Assembly: GCA_002479415.1 (NCBI GenBank)
Contig: DLMZ01000043.1
Span: 23,080 to 61,457 of the forward strand
Source of the DNA: Firmicutes bacterium UBA7523
GTDB taxonomy: Bacteria > Bacillota > Dethiobacteria > Dethiobacterales > Dethiobacteraceae
Length of the DNA: 38,378 nt
Reading direction: 5' to 3'
Both the position numbers and the translations under genes were made by a program. Below are positions 8,315 to 16,732 of this stretch, one piece after another. Numbering within the stretch: position 1 is the stretch's first letter; each line of letters starts with the position of its first letter. The notes below the pieces were generated by a model. It worked only from the letters and a program-made list of their open reading frames with translations. It was not told the origin of the DNA and made no database searches.

Positions 8315-10458
8315 TGAAGATAGCTATTATTTATAATCGTGACAGCCAAGCTGTTATTAATCTCTTCGGCGTGCCAAACCGGGAAAAGTACGGTTTAGAG
8401 ACGATTGAGCGAATCAAAAAAGCGCTGGAAAGCGGCGGGCACCAGGTAAAAGCTTTTGAAGGGGATAAAAATATAATTCATAAGCTTGAGGAGTTCATGC
8501 CGGCTGTGATATCCGGTGAACGGCCTGGCTTAGTTTTTAATTTGAGCTACGGCATTCAGGGGCGATCTCGTTATACGCACATACCCGGTATTTTGGAGAT
8601 GCTGGGCGTGCCGTATGTGGGCTCTAGCCCGGAAACACATGCTATTGCGTTGGACAAGGTTGTCACTAAGATGATTTTGAGTCAGAAGGGATTGCCCACG
8701 CCTAGATATACCGTGCTGGAAAACCCCGAATCACCAATGACTGATGATCTGCAGTATCCCTTAATTGTCAAACCAAAGGACGAGGCGGTATCCTTTGGCT
8801 TAAGAATAGTACGCAATGAGCAGGAGCTGCGCGAAGGAGCTAAAGTTATATACGGCAAGTTCCGCTCTCCCACTTTGGTAGAGGAATTTATTGAGGGACG
8901 GGAGGTTAATGTGGCGCTGTTGGGCAATGATCCGGTAGAAGCGTTGCCTCCTGTGGAACTGCTTTTCCCTGAAGGGGAGCAGATTTATACCTACGAAGAT
9001 AAAATTAAACAGAGCGGCCGAAATGTGGAAAAGGTGTGTCCGGCGCAGCTTTCGCCGGAAAAGACTGAAGAAATTAAAGCGTTGGCTATTGCGGCGTTTA
9101 AGGCGTTGGGATGCTTTGACAGCGCTCGCGTTGATTTCCGCCTTGATAAGGACGGCAAGCCATATATTTTGGAAATGAACTCCATGGCCAGCATGGGGCT
9201 CGGCGGTTCTTATGTTTTTGCGGCGGAAAGAGTGGGTATGGATTACAACGCTCTAGCTAATCGTTTAATTGAGATAGCCAGTAAACGCTACTTTGGCACT
9301 GCAGTGCCAGAAAATATACTGGACAACGATAATAAGGGAAAAGTATTTTCTTTTTTAACTCTGAATCGGGATACAATGGAGGAGGAGCTGCGAAACTGGA
9401 CCAACCTGCCAAGCTGGACAGATGACCCCGTGGGCTTGGCGGCTGTTGTAAAGAAGTTTGATGAAAGAATGGGTGAGTTGGGCCTTGAGCCTGTAGAGCC
9501 TTATACTAATCTGCGTTCTGCCTGGACTTGGCAGACAAAAGCAGGCTTCCACGAAGGGACCTTGCTAGTTGTCCCTGTGGACATTCCCTGCGACAGAGGT
9601 CAGGGTTACCCTATTCCCTTTCGCTTAGATCCTGAATGGCTCTACGGTGAGGGGATTGCTTCCAGCCGGGCTGGAATTGTTTGCATGCTGCAGGCTTTAG
9701 CTGCTTTGCGCGAAGTTGATAAGCTTGATACTGCAAAGGTGGGTGTATTCATCTATTCCGACGAGGGGCGTGGGATGCGTTATAGCAGCCGGGTACTGCG
9801 TGAAGCCGCCAGCCGTGCCGGTCGTGTTATTGTGCTGCAGCCTGGATTCCAGGGAGGTAAAGTTATTGACCAGCGGCGCGGCTCTCGTAAGTTCAGCATT
9901 CAGGTTGAAGGAGTGTCTTTGCGTATTGGTTTTCGCGGCAACCAGGAAGATGTGCTGGCGTGGTTTCTTAAAAAAGCTGCGTCTGTGTCCGATTTAAGCA
10001 GGCCGGAACAAAGATTGTCGGTGGCTGTCCAGGATGTCCATTCGGAACGGTTTAGTATGCTGCTTCCCCATCGGGTCCGCGCCACCGTTTATGTAACGTA
10101 TCTTGAGTCTCAGCTGGCTGATTTAGCGGAAGCAGAAATAAGGAAGGTGTTTACTCCGGCATATCCCGAGGTTCGTGCCTATGTAGAGAAGCTGGAAGAA
10201 AGAGCGCCGCTTGTTCGGGCAGACACAGCCGCATCAGTTATTTCCCGTTTGAAAAGTATAAGTGAAGACTGGAAGCTGCCCTTTGGTGTTGAATCAAGCT
10301 TGCTCCCCTCTGCGGCGGGAGAAGTGCCGTCTGATGTTCCAGTGCTTTGCGGCTTTGGGCCCTCAGGCCGGGATGTATATACTCCGTACGAATGTGTCCA
10401 TCGCGGAGAGTTTCTGCAGCGGGCACTTTTGCTGACGCTTTATTTGCTGGATGATTAA
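8314..10458 (+). CDS. ATP-grasp (D-Ala-D-Ala ligase-like) enzyme fused to a degenerate M20 peptidase-like domain
   Basis: Two-domain protein of 714 residues. Residues 1 to about 330 resemble D-alanine-D-alanine ligase: an N-terminal Rossmann part (PYVGSSPETHAIALDK), KPKDEAVSFG, EEFIEGREVNVALLG, and metal-binding RVDFRLD and YILEMNS. The residues about 345-714 follow the M20 peptidase layout (LLVVPVDIP, LYGEGIASSRAG, YSDEGRGM, then a dimerisation-like insert), but the metal ligands are replaced: the GHxD histidine is Val, the RGxxDxKG aspartate is Ser and the DEE pair reads DEG. The C-terminal half is thus probably a binding or structural domain. The start overlaps the stop of the GGT-like gene by one base, so the two are translationally coupled. 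Likely role: ATP-dependent formation of a peptide or amide bond on an unidentified substrate. Confidence 0.85.
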   Translation: MKIAIIYNRDSQAVINLFGVPNREKYGLETIERIKKALESGGHQVKAFEGDKNIIHKLEEFMPAVISGERPGLVFNLSYGIQGRSRYTHIPGILEMLGVPYVGSSPETHAIALDKVVTKMILSQKGLPTPRYTVLENPESPMTDDLQYPLIVKPKDEAVSFGLRIVRNEQELREGAKVIYGKFRSPTLVEEFIEGREVNVALLGNDPVEALPPVELLFPEGEQIYTYEDKIKQSGRNVEKVCPAQLSPEKTEEIKALAIAAFKALGCFDSARVDFRLDKDGKPYILEMNSMASMGLGGSYVFAAERVGMDYNALANRLIEIASKRYFGTAVPENILDNDNKGKVFSFLTLNRDTMEEELRNWTNLPSWTDDPVGLAAVVKKFDERMGELGLEPVEPYTNLRSAWTWQTKAGFHEGTLLVVPVDIPCDRGQGYPIPFRLDPEWLYGEGIASSRAGIVCMLQALAALREVDKLDTAKVGVFIYSDEGRGMRYSSRVLREAASRAGRVIVLQPGFQGGKVIDQRRGSRKFSIQVEGVSLRIGFRGNQEDVLAWFLKKAASVSDLSRPEQRLSVAVQDVHSERFSMLLPHRVRATVYVTYLESQLADLAEAEIRKVFTPAYPEVRAYVEKLEERAPLVRADTAASVISRLKSISEDWKLPFGVESSLLPSAAGEVPSDVPVLCGFGPSGRDVYTPYECVHRGEFLQRALLLTLYLLDD

Positions 10459-10470
10459 CGGAGGCAGTTT

Positions 10471-11343
10471 ATGACTGATAGAAATAAAGGCATATTATAT
10501 ATGGTATTGTCGTCGTTTTTCTTCGCATTGATGGCGGCTTCTGTTAAGCTGTCAGGCGATTTGCCCACCTTGGAAAAAGTTTTTTTCAGAAATGTGATTG
10601 GCTTTGCTGCTTCCGGATATATAATTTGGAAGACAAGGGGAAGTTTTTTTGGCAATAACCGAAAGGCTTTGCTTCTTAGGTCAGTCTTTGGTTTAGTTGC
10701 GCTTATTTTATATTTTTATGCTATAGACAGGCTGCTTTTAGCAAACGCTGTGATTTTAAACCAAATGCACCCTTTTTTCACGTTGATTTTGGCGTTTCTG
10801 TTTTTGGGCGAGCGTATTCATAAGCTGCAATGGGTGGCTATTTTCACTGCTTTGGCGGGAGTACTCTTTATTGTTAAACCTACACTTGATTATAATATGC
10901 TTCCTGCCTTGGCAGGATTGCTGTCAGCTATTCTAACATCTGCCGCATATACAATCGTGAGGCATCTCAGGTTAACCGACAGGCCGCAAACGATTATATT
11001 TTATTTTAGTGGGGTAACTACATTTTCTACGCTGCCTTTTATGCTTCTTGGTCAATTTGTGATGCCAAATTTATATCAATTTGCTTCCTTGCTAGCTGTA
11101 GGTGTTTTTGCTACGGCTGGACAATTTTTTATGACATACGCTTACCGCTACTCAGAAGCGGGGGATGTTTCCATTTATGCATATGTTAACCCTATTTTCG
11201 CTATTTTTATTGGAATTTATCTGTGGCAGGATTTTCCCGACGCTTTTAGTCTGCTAGGCGTATTTTTCGTTTTAGGCGGGGCATATATTAACTACCAGGC
11301 AAAGCGGGGAAAAAATGTTGTGGAGAATGGCTGCGACAGTTAA
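10471..11343 (+). CDS. EamA/DMT-family transporter
   Basis: Membrane protein of 290 residues with about ten hydrophobic helices in two repeated EamA halves; the first ends at LAFLFLGERIHKLQWVAI and the second at LWQDFPDAFSLLGVFFVLGGAYI, both typical of the family. Members often export amino acids, nucleosides or other metabolites. It begins 12 bases after the ATP-grasp gene with GGAGG upstream and is followed by a terminator, so it is the last gene of the three-gene unit. By inference it may move the product or substrate of the two enzymes across the membrane. Confidence 0.9.
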   Translation: MTDRNKGILYMVLSSFFFALMAASVKLSGDLPTLEKVFFRNVIGFAASGYIIWKTRGSFFGNNRKALLLRSVFGLVALILYFYAIDRLLLANAVILNQMHPFFTLILAFLFLGERIHKLQWVAIFTALAGVLFIVKPTLDYNMLPALAGLLSAILTSAAYTIVRHLRLTDRPQTIIFYFSGVTTFSTLPFMLLGQFVMPNLYQFASLLAVGVFATAGQFFMTYAYRYSEAGDVSIYAYVNPIFAIFIGIYLWQDFPDAFSLLGVFFVLGGAYINYQAKRGKNVVENGCDS

Positions 11344-11359
11344 GGTCATAAGATGAAAA

Positions 11360-11399
11360 GATGTGGTAGAGGCAAAATATCCTCGTCACATTTTTTTTT
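11360..11399 (+). terminator. Rho-independent terminator after the EamA gene
   Basis: An imperfect stem (GATGTG...GAGG with CCTC...CACAT) is followed by nine T. It closes the three-gene unit. Confidence 0.7.
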
Positions 11400-11463
11400 G
11401 TCTTAGGGAAATGCTAACAAGTAAAGATTGCATGAAATAAATATAGGGAGCAGCTTGATTTGT

Positions 11464-12171
11464 ATGGATTTAATAATTGTTACCGTTCGGATAGGGACTA
11501 TTATTCCACTATTAATATTAATGACATTGCTTATGGGGAAAAGACAAGTGGGAGAACTTCCGGTTCTGGATTTTGTCATTGCTATTACCATTGGTTCGGT
11601 TGCGGGCGCCGATATTGCAGATATTAATATACCTCATTTGCCAACGGCATTTGCTATTATAGTTCTTGGCATTTTTCAGTTTATAGTCTCCTATGGAAAA
11701 ATTAGCAGCAGACTTTTTAATCATTATTTGACTTTTGAGCCTACAATAGTTATTCAAAATGGACAAATCGTTAAAAAGCACCTAAAGAAAATTCGTTATA
11801 CCCTTGACAATTTGCTGGAATTGCTTAGACTAAAGGGAGTATTTAATATTAACGAAGTTGAATTTGCGATTATTGAGGCTAATGGTAAGTTAAGTGTTTT
11901 AAGGAAGTCACAGTATGAGCCGCCGACAGCGCAGGATTTAAAGGTGAAGACGGACTATCAAGGCGTTATGACCCCTTTAATTGTGGAGGGAAAGGTTTTC
12001 CCCCCGGGGTTGCATTATGTTGGCTTAGATGAGCAATGGGTGGTTGGCAAAATTAATGAGCAAGGATACAAGGGTGTGAACGAAATATTTTTTGCTGCAC
12101 TCAATGTGGATGGAACTCTTCACATCAGCCCGGAGCAGGATTTAAAGAAAGAACAGATATTCAGGTTCTAA
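11464..12171 (+). CDS. DUF421 (YetF-type) membrane protein
   Basis: Member of the DUF421/YetF family: three N-terminal membrane helices (about residues 1-80) with the characteristic MGKRQVGELPVLDFV block, then a cytoplasmic alpha/beta domain with EPTIVIQNGQI and NLLELLRLKGVFNINEVEFAIIE. The biochemical role of the family is not established; B. subtilis relatives are linked to sporulation and envelope stress. The ATG is 13 bases from AGGGAG, whereas an in-frame TTG at 11455 is closer (4 bases), so the start may be three codons earlier. It appears to be a single-gene unit behind a terminator. Confidence 0.85.
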   Translation: MDLIIVTVRIGTIIPLLILMTLLMGKRQVGELPVLDFVIAITIGSVAGADIADINIPHLPTAFAIIVLGIFQFIVSYGKISSRLFNHYLTFEPTIVIQNGQIVKKHLKKIRYTLDNLLELLRLKGVFNINEVEFAIIEANGKLSVLRKSQYEPPTAQDLKVKTDYQGVMTPLIVEGKVFPPGLHYVGLDEQWVVGKINEQGYKGVNEIFFAALNVDGTLHISPEQDLKKEQIFRF

Positions 12172-12198
12172 AAATAAATGATGCGTGCAGAATAAAGC

Positions 12199-12232
12199 AG
12201 CATGTCTATTTGTGGCATGCTTTAAATTGTTT
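12199..12232 (+). terminator. Weak possible terminator after the DUF421 gene
   Basis: AGCATG/CATGCT pair across an 11-base loop and are followed by TTAAATTGTTT. The stem is short and the T tract broken. Confidence 0.3.
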
Positions 12233-12312
12233 ATATAAAAAGGAACGGGCAGTGTGACTGTTGAATAAGTGATGAAGAAAAATTAGGAAGAATATAAGGT
12301 GGGAGACTATTT

Positions 12313-13440
12313 ATGTCAAGAATAGAAATGATAGCTACAGCAGCTTTCGGTTTGGAAGCTTTGGTGGCGAAAGAGTTAAAGCAATTAGGATATAAAGACC
12401 AAATGGTTGAAAACGGCCGGGTTACCTTTTGGGGAGATGAAGAGGCCGTCTGCAGAACCAATCTCTGGCTGCGTACTGCAGACCGGGTTTTAATTAAAAT
12501 GGGGGAGTTTACAGCTACTACGTTTGACGAGCTGTTTGAAAAGACAAAGGCTCTGCCCTGGGGTGATTGGCTTCCTGAAGACGCTGAGTTTCCCGTGGAC
12601 GGCAAGTCGGTTAAATCAAAATTATTTAGTGTTTCCGACTGCCAAGCTATTGTGAAAAAAGCTATAGTTGAAAAAATGAAACAGAAATACAAAAAAAGCT
12701 GGTTTGATGAAAAAGGTCCGCGTTATCGTATTGAAGTGGGTATGCTTAAAGATGTGGCTACCCTGACTATTGATACCAGTGGTGCCGGGCTGCATAAGCG
12801 GGGCTACCGGCAATTGTCAACAAAAGCTCCTTTGCGGGAGACGTTGGCAGCGGCGCTGGTGATGATTAGCAACTGGCCGGCAGACCGGGTGCTTGTCGAT
12901 CCCTTCTGTGGATCGGGGACCATCCCCATCGAAGCCGCAATTATTGCACAAAACATCGCTCCCGGCTTAAACCGTGAATTTGCAGCGGAGCAGTGGGCAA
13001 ATATTCCCGGCTCGTTATGGCGCAGCGCTCGTCAGCAAGCAAGGGATGAGATAAAAACGAATATGGAGCTGCGTATTATTGGCACAGATATTGATGAGGA
13101 TGCATTAAGCCTTTCCCGTTATCATGCTAAAAGAGCAGGTGTGGGTGAGCAGATACATTTTCAACGCCAGCCATTTTCTGAGTTGCGTTCACGCTTCCAA
13201 TATGGCTATATTATTTGCAATCCGCCATACGGTGAACGTTTAGGTGAGGTAAAGGAAGCGGAAGATCTATACAAGGAAATGCGCCGCGTCTTTAATACAT
13301 TAGAAACATGGTCATTATTTGTCATAACTTCACATATGGGTTTTGAACGTCTTTTCGGGCGTAAGTCTGATAAGAAAAGAAAGCTATATAATGGTCGTAT
13401 TCAGTGCAATTACTATATGTACAACGGACCTAAGCCGTAA
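12313..13440 (+). CDS. THUMP-domain RNA guanine-N2 methyltransferase (RlmL/YpsC type)
   Basis: SAM-dependent methyltransferase, probably of 23S rRNA. It has 375 residues, close to B. subtilis YpsC. The N-terminal part (about 1-160) is a THUMP RNA-binding domain that begins IATAAFGLEALVAKELK. The catalytic part contains TSGAGLHKRGYR, the SAM-binding VDPFCGSGTIPIEAA and the catalytic NPPYGERLG, which is the N/DPPY signature of amino-group methylation. The ATG has GGTGGGAG 8 bases upstream. The HAD gene follows 36 bases later, so the two may be co-transcribed. Confidence 0.92.
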   Translation: MSRIEMIATAAFGLEALVAKELKQLGYKDQMVENGRVTFWGDEEAVCRTNLWLRTADRVLIKMGEFTATTFDELFEKTKALPWGDWLPEDAEFPVDGKSVKSKLFSVSDCQAIVKKAIVEKMKQKYKKSWFDEKGPRYRIEVGMLKDVATLTIDTSGAGLHKRGYRQLSTKAPLRETLAAALVMISNWPADRVLVDPFCGSGTIPIEAAIIAQNIAPGLNREFAAEQWANIPGSLWRSARQQARDEIKTNMELRIIGTDIDEDALSLSRYHAKRAGVGEQIHFQRQPFSELRSRFQYGYIICNPPYGERLGEVKEAEDLYKEMRRVFNTLETWSLFVITSHMGFERLFGRKSDKKRKLYNGRIQCNYYMYNGPKP

Positions 13441-13476
13441 TCTATTCTATAGAAACACGCACTGGGGGAATAGGAG

Positions 13477-14148
13477 ATGTATAACGTTATAATATTTGAC
13501 TTAGACGGCACTTTGACTAATCCTTTTGAAGGAGTAATAAATGCTGCGCAGTATGCTTTGGAAAAGCTAAAAATAGACGCAGGCAATGCAGAGACCTTTA
13601 ATAGATTTATCGGACCGCCTCTGCTTATCTCTTTTCAGGAGATTTACTCATTAAGCGAGGAAGACGCCCGCAGGGCTGTGACGTTATATAGGGAATACTA
13701 TGGTGTGCGTGGGATGTATGAAAATAGTGTTTATGAAGGAATTCCGGAGCTATTGGCTTTACTTCGTCAAAAAGGGAAAATTCTATTTGTGGCAACGACT
13801 AAGGCCGAGGTTTTTGCAGCGAAGATTTTACAGCACTTTCAAATGGACTGTTATTTTTCCTTGATAGTGGGCAGCAACCTAGATGGGACACGAAGCGCTA
13901 AAGATGAGCTTATCAAGCATGTTCTAGATACTATTTCCCATGTGCCTAAGGAGGAAATAGTAATGGTGGGTGATCGTCTTTATGATATTGAGGGTGTTCG
14001 CGCTAACGGCATTAGCTCTATCGCTGTGACATACGGCTTCGGGACTTTTGAGGAGCTGACAAACGCTAAGCCTGATTACCTGGTGTCCTCTGTAGAGCAG
14101 CTAAAAAAGCTGTTAATTGAAGGAGATAGCTGTTGCGGTGCTTTGTAG
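13477..14148 (+). CDS. HAD-family hydrolase (Gph/PpaX-like phosphatase)
   Basis: Haloacid dehalogenase superfamily phosphatase of 223 residues. Motif I is FDLDGTL (catalytic Asp8 and Asp10), motif II lies in VATTKAE, the Lys of motif III follows, and motif IV is VGDRLYDIEG. The small helical cap between motifs I and II places it with phosphoglycolate or pyrophosphate phosphatases; the true substrate cannot be read from sequence. A GGGGGAA lies 6 bases before the ATG. No clear terminator separates it from acpS. Confidence 0.9.
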   Translation: MYNVIIFDLDGTLTNPFEGVINAAQYALEKLKIDAGNAETFNRFIGPPLLISFQEIYSLSEEDARRAVTLYREYYGVRGMYENSVYEGIPELLALLRQKGKILFVATTKAEVFAAKILQHFQMDCYFSLIVGSNLDGTRSAKDELIKHVLDTISHVPKEEIVMVGDRLYDIEGVRANGISSIAVTYGFGTFEELTNAKPDYLVSSVEQLKKLLIEGDSCCGAL

Positions 14149-14218
14149 GAATAGAATAGTAGGCAAATAATTTTAGAATATAGCTTTGTCGGTAATAATT
14201 GATAGTGAGGGCTATTTA

Positions 14219-14623
14219 TTGAACATTCGCTGCGGTGTGGATATTATTGAAATCCAGAGGGTTAGAAGTGCCTGGCGCAAACGGCCGGAATATTTTTTGC
14301 GTCGTATTTTTACAGAAAAAGAACAAATAGCTTTGCAGAATCGTCCCTATCCTGCAAAGCACCTGGCTGCCCGCTTCGCAGCGAAGGAAGCGGTGTTCAA
14401 GCTTCTTGGTGCCGGAGTCGGAGAGCTTTCCTGGACAGAGGTTGAAATTTTCTCTCGGCCTAGCGGCGAGCCGTGGGTCTGCTTGAGCGGCCGCGCTGCG
14501 GAGCGTGCAGCTGTACTATGTCTCGGGGACATTGCATTATCGCTTAGCCACAGTCGTGAGTTTGCAGTGGCCCAAGCAGTGGCCATTTGTAAGTCCGAGC
14601 AAAAAAATTATCAAAAAATATGA
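14219..14623 (+). CDS. acpS: Holo-[acyl-carrier-protein] synthase AcpS
   Basis: Transfers 4'-phosphopantetheine from CoA to the acyl carrier protein of fatty acid synthesis. It shows the two metal-binding signatures of the family, CGVDIIEIQRV near the N-terminus and ARFAAKEAVFKLLG (about residues 48-61), and ends with the usual ALSLSHSREFAVAQAV. The TTG start was preferred because GTGAGG lies 8 bases upstream and the product then starts as NIRCGVDI, like other AcpS proteins; a TTG 11 codons further upstream (14186) has no ribosome binding site. The next gene has its own promoter. Confidence 0.92.
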   Translation: MNIRCGVDIIEIQRVRSAWRKRPEYFLRRIFTEKEQIALQNRPYPAKHLAARFAAKEAVFKLLGAGVGELSWTEVEIFSRPSGEPWVCLSGRAAERAAVLCLGDIALSLSHSREFAVAQAVAICKSEQKNYQKI

Positions 14624-14631
14624 CGTCTCTC

Positions 14632-14660
14632 TTGACTACATAGTCGTCGTCTGGTAATCT
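14632..14660 (+). promoter_or_regulatory. Promoter of the Rrf2-isc operon with an overlapping operator-like palindrome
   Basis: TTGACT, a 17-base spacer and TAATCT form a sigma-A-type promoter. The inverted repeat GACTA-CA-TAGTC (14634-14645) overlaps the -35 box, a position suited to repression by the Rrf2 protein encoded next to it. The repressor assignment is inference. Confidence 0.6.
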
Positions 14661-14713
14661 ATAGTAACAAAGCCGAGTATTTTTATCGGGATTAGACAGG
14701 ATGGTTATATTTT

Positions 14714-15136
14714 ATGAGAATTTCGGCAAAGGGAGAATACGGCGTACGTGCCATGGTTATTCTAGCGTTAGTTTTTTATGATGGTCCCGTTCCGCTCAGA
14801 GAGATTGCTGAGCGTGAATGCATATCTTACCAGTTTTTAGAACAAATCTTCCTGCCTCTTCGTCGCGCCGGGCTGGTAACGAGTGTTCGCGGCGCCAAAG
14901 GAGGGTACATTCTTGCTAAGCCTCCTAATGAAATTAACGTGGGAGATATAATTCGTGCTCTCGAGGGGCCTATCGCCCCTGTAGAGTGTGTTGCGGAAGG
15001 GAAAGCTGACTCCTGCAGCCGCGGCGATATTTGTCTTACACGCGGCGTTTGGCAGCGATTGCGTGATAGCATGTCTGAAGTTTTGGATGACATTACTCTT
15101 GCTGATGTTTTATGTATGTCGGCAGATTCAACTTGA
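14714..15136 (+). CDS. Rrf2-family regulator (IscR-like)
   Basis: DNA-binding regulator of 140 residues. It begins MRISAKGEYGVRAM with a winged helix-turn-helix (ERECISYQFLEQIFLPLRRAGLV, then SVRGAKGGY), the Rrf2 signature. Three cysteines in the right region (Cys92, Cys101, Cys107) match the Fe-S ligand pattern of IscR, with 8 rather than 5 residues between the first two. It heads the iscS-iscU operon, 11 bases before iscS, so it probably senses Fe-S status and represses its own operon through the palindrome in the promoter. A CymR-like cysteine-metabolism role is the alternative. The ribosome binding site is weak (AGG about 13 bases upstream). Confidence 0.9.
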   Translation: MRISAKGEYGVRAMVILALVFYDGPVPLREIAERECISYQFLEQIFLPLRRAGLVTSVRGAKGGYILAKPPNEINVGDIIRALEGPIAPVECVAEGKADSCSRGDICLTRGVWQRLRDSMSEVLDDITLADVLCMSADST

Positions 15137-15147
15137 GGAGGCATACC

Positions 15148-16308
15148 ATGAAGAAAGTCTATTTGGACCATGCTGCTACGACACAGCTTAACAAAGAAGT
15201 ATTTGAGGCTATGAATCCATACTTTTTTGAGTTATACGGGAATCCGTCCAGTGTACACTCCTTCGGGCGTGAAGTACGTAAAGGCCTGGAAGAGTCGCGG
15301 GAGAAAGTTGCTAAGGCTATCGGCGCCCAACCGCGCGAAATTATATTTACGTCCGGAGGGACAGAATCAGACAACTTGGCAATTCGGGGCTCAGCTATGG
15401 CGCAGCGGAAGAAAGGGAATCATGTCATTACCAGTGCGGTAGAACATCACGCTGTTATTGACGCTTGTCACGCTTTGAAGGAAGAGGGCTTTGAAATTAC
15501 GGTTATTCCTGTGGATGAACACGGCATGGTTTCAGTCAAGGATGTGGAAGAAGCTATCACTGACAAAACTATTTTAATTTCTATTATGTTGGCCAATAAC
15601 GAAGTGGGAACCATTCAGCCTGTAGCTGAAATTGGAAAGATTGCCCGGGAAAAGGGAATAACCTTTCATACTGATGCTGTTCAGGCTATTGGCAATATAC
15701 CGGTCAATGTAGATGAATTAAACTGTGACCTCCTTGCTTTATCAGCGCATAAGTTCTATGGTCCTAAAGGTGTTGGCGCTCTATATGTTCGCAAGGGAAC
15801 CAGGCTAAAAGGCTGCAGTTTTGGAGGTTCACAGGAGCGCAAGTTGCGTCCGGGTACAGAAAACGTTCCGGGTGTTATCGGTCTTGGCAAAGCTATTGAA
15901 CTGGCAGTAAAAGATGTCGAAAGCAAAGCAGTGAAGTTGTCTCGATTAAGGGATCGCTTAATTGATGGCTTGCTTAAGCTGCCTGATGTTAGCTTAAATG
16001 GGCATCGTACCAAGAGGCTTCCCGGCAATGTAAACATTTCTGTTCAGTATGTGGAGGGAGAATCCTTGATTCTTAGCCTGGATTTGAAGGGAATTGCCTG
16101 TTCCAGCGGTTCTGCCTGTACATCCGGATCCCTTGATCCCTCTCATGTTTTGCTTGCTATGGGGCTGGACCATCAGGCTGCGCACGGGTCGCTTCGCTTT
16201 ACACTTGGCGTGGAAAATACTGAGGCGGAAATAGATTATGTGCTGGAAACTATTCCGGGAATTGTGGAGCGGTTACGCTCTATGTCGCCGGTTTACGCAA
16301 GTAAATAA
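15148..16308 (+). CDS. iscS: Cysteine desulfurase IscS/NifS
   Basis: PLP enzyme that takes sulfur from cysteine for Fe-S cluster assembly. It has 386 residues, begins YLDHAATT and contains the PLP lysine in SAHKFYGPKG (Lys202) and the mobile-loop catalytic cysteine in GSACTSGS (Cys324); the TSGGTESDN and VEHHAV blocks are also present. The ATG is 6 bases after TGAGGAGG; the open frame begins earlier inside the Rrf2 gene but that part is not family sequence. The operon order Rrf2-iscS-iscU supports housekeeping Fe-S assembly. Confidence 0.96.
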   Translation: MKKVYLDHAATTQLNKEVFEAMNPYFFELYGNPSSVHSFGREVRKGLEESREKVAKAIGAQPREIIFTSGGTESDNLAIRGSAMAQRKKGNHVITSAVEHHAVIDACHALKEEGFEITVIPVDEHGMVSVKDVEEAITDKTILISIMLANNEVGTIQPVAEIGKIAREKGITFHTDAVQAIGNIPVNVDELNCDLLALSAHKFYGPKGVGALYVRKGTRLKGCSFGGSQERKLRPGTENVPGVIGLGKAIELAVKDVESKAVKLSRLRDRLIDGLLKLPDVSLNGHRTKRLPGNVNISVQYVEGESLILSLDLKGIACSSGSACTSGSLDPSHVLLAMGLDHQAAHGSLRFTLGVENTEAEIDYVLETIPGIVERLRSMSPVYASK

Positions 16309-16336
16309 AGAATAATAGGGGCGTGGGGGAAATAAT

Positions 16337-16723
16337 ATGTATACAGAAAAAGTGATGGAGCATTTCACCAATCCGCGAAATGTGGGGGAAATTGAAAATG
16401 CTGACGGTGTGGGCGAAGTGGGGAATATGAAATGCGGCGATATTATGCGCATTTACATTAAGGTTAATGATGATAATATAATTGAGGATGTTAAATTTCG
16501 TACATTCGGTTGCGGCGCGGCTATTGCTACCAGTAGTGTAATTACGGAGATGGTTAAGGGCAAAACTATCGAAGAAGCTCTTGATATTACTAATAAGCAG
16601 GTGGCGGAAGAGCTGGGCGGTTTGCCGGAAAATAAAATGCATTGCTCTAATCTGGCGGCAGATGCTCTCCATAAAGCTATTGATAGCCTTGTGGAGAAGC
16701 AAAAAGAGAAAAAAACGAAGTAG
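16337..16723 (+). CDS. iscU: Fe-S cluster scaffold IscU/NifU-like
   Basis: Small scaffold on which IscS builds clusters. It has 128 residues, starting MYTEKVMEHFTNPRNVGE. The three ligand cysteines are present: Cys33 (NMKCGD, with the conserved Asp35), Cys59 (FGCGAA) and Cys103 (MHCSNL). The C-terminus ends in a Lys-rich tail. It lies 28 bases after iscS with GGGGGAA upstream of the ATG. Confidence 0.95.
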   Translation: MYTEKVMEHFTNPRNVGEIENADGVGEVGNMKCGDIMRIYIKVNDDNIIEDVKFRTFGCGAAIATSSVITEMVKGKTIEEALDITNKQVAEELGGLPENKMHCSNLAADALHKAIDSLVEKQKEKKTK

Positions 16724-16732
16724 GAGGAAATT

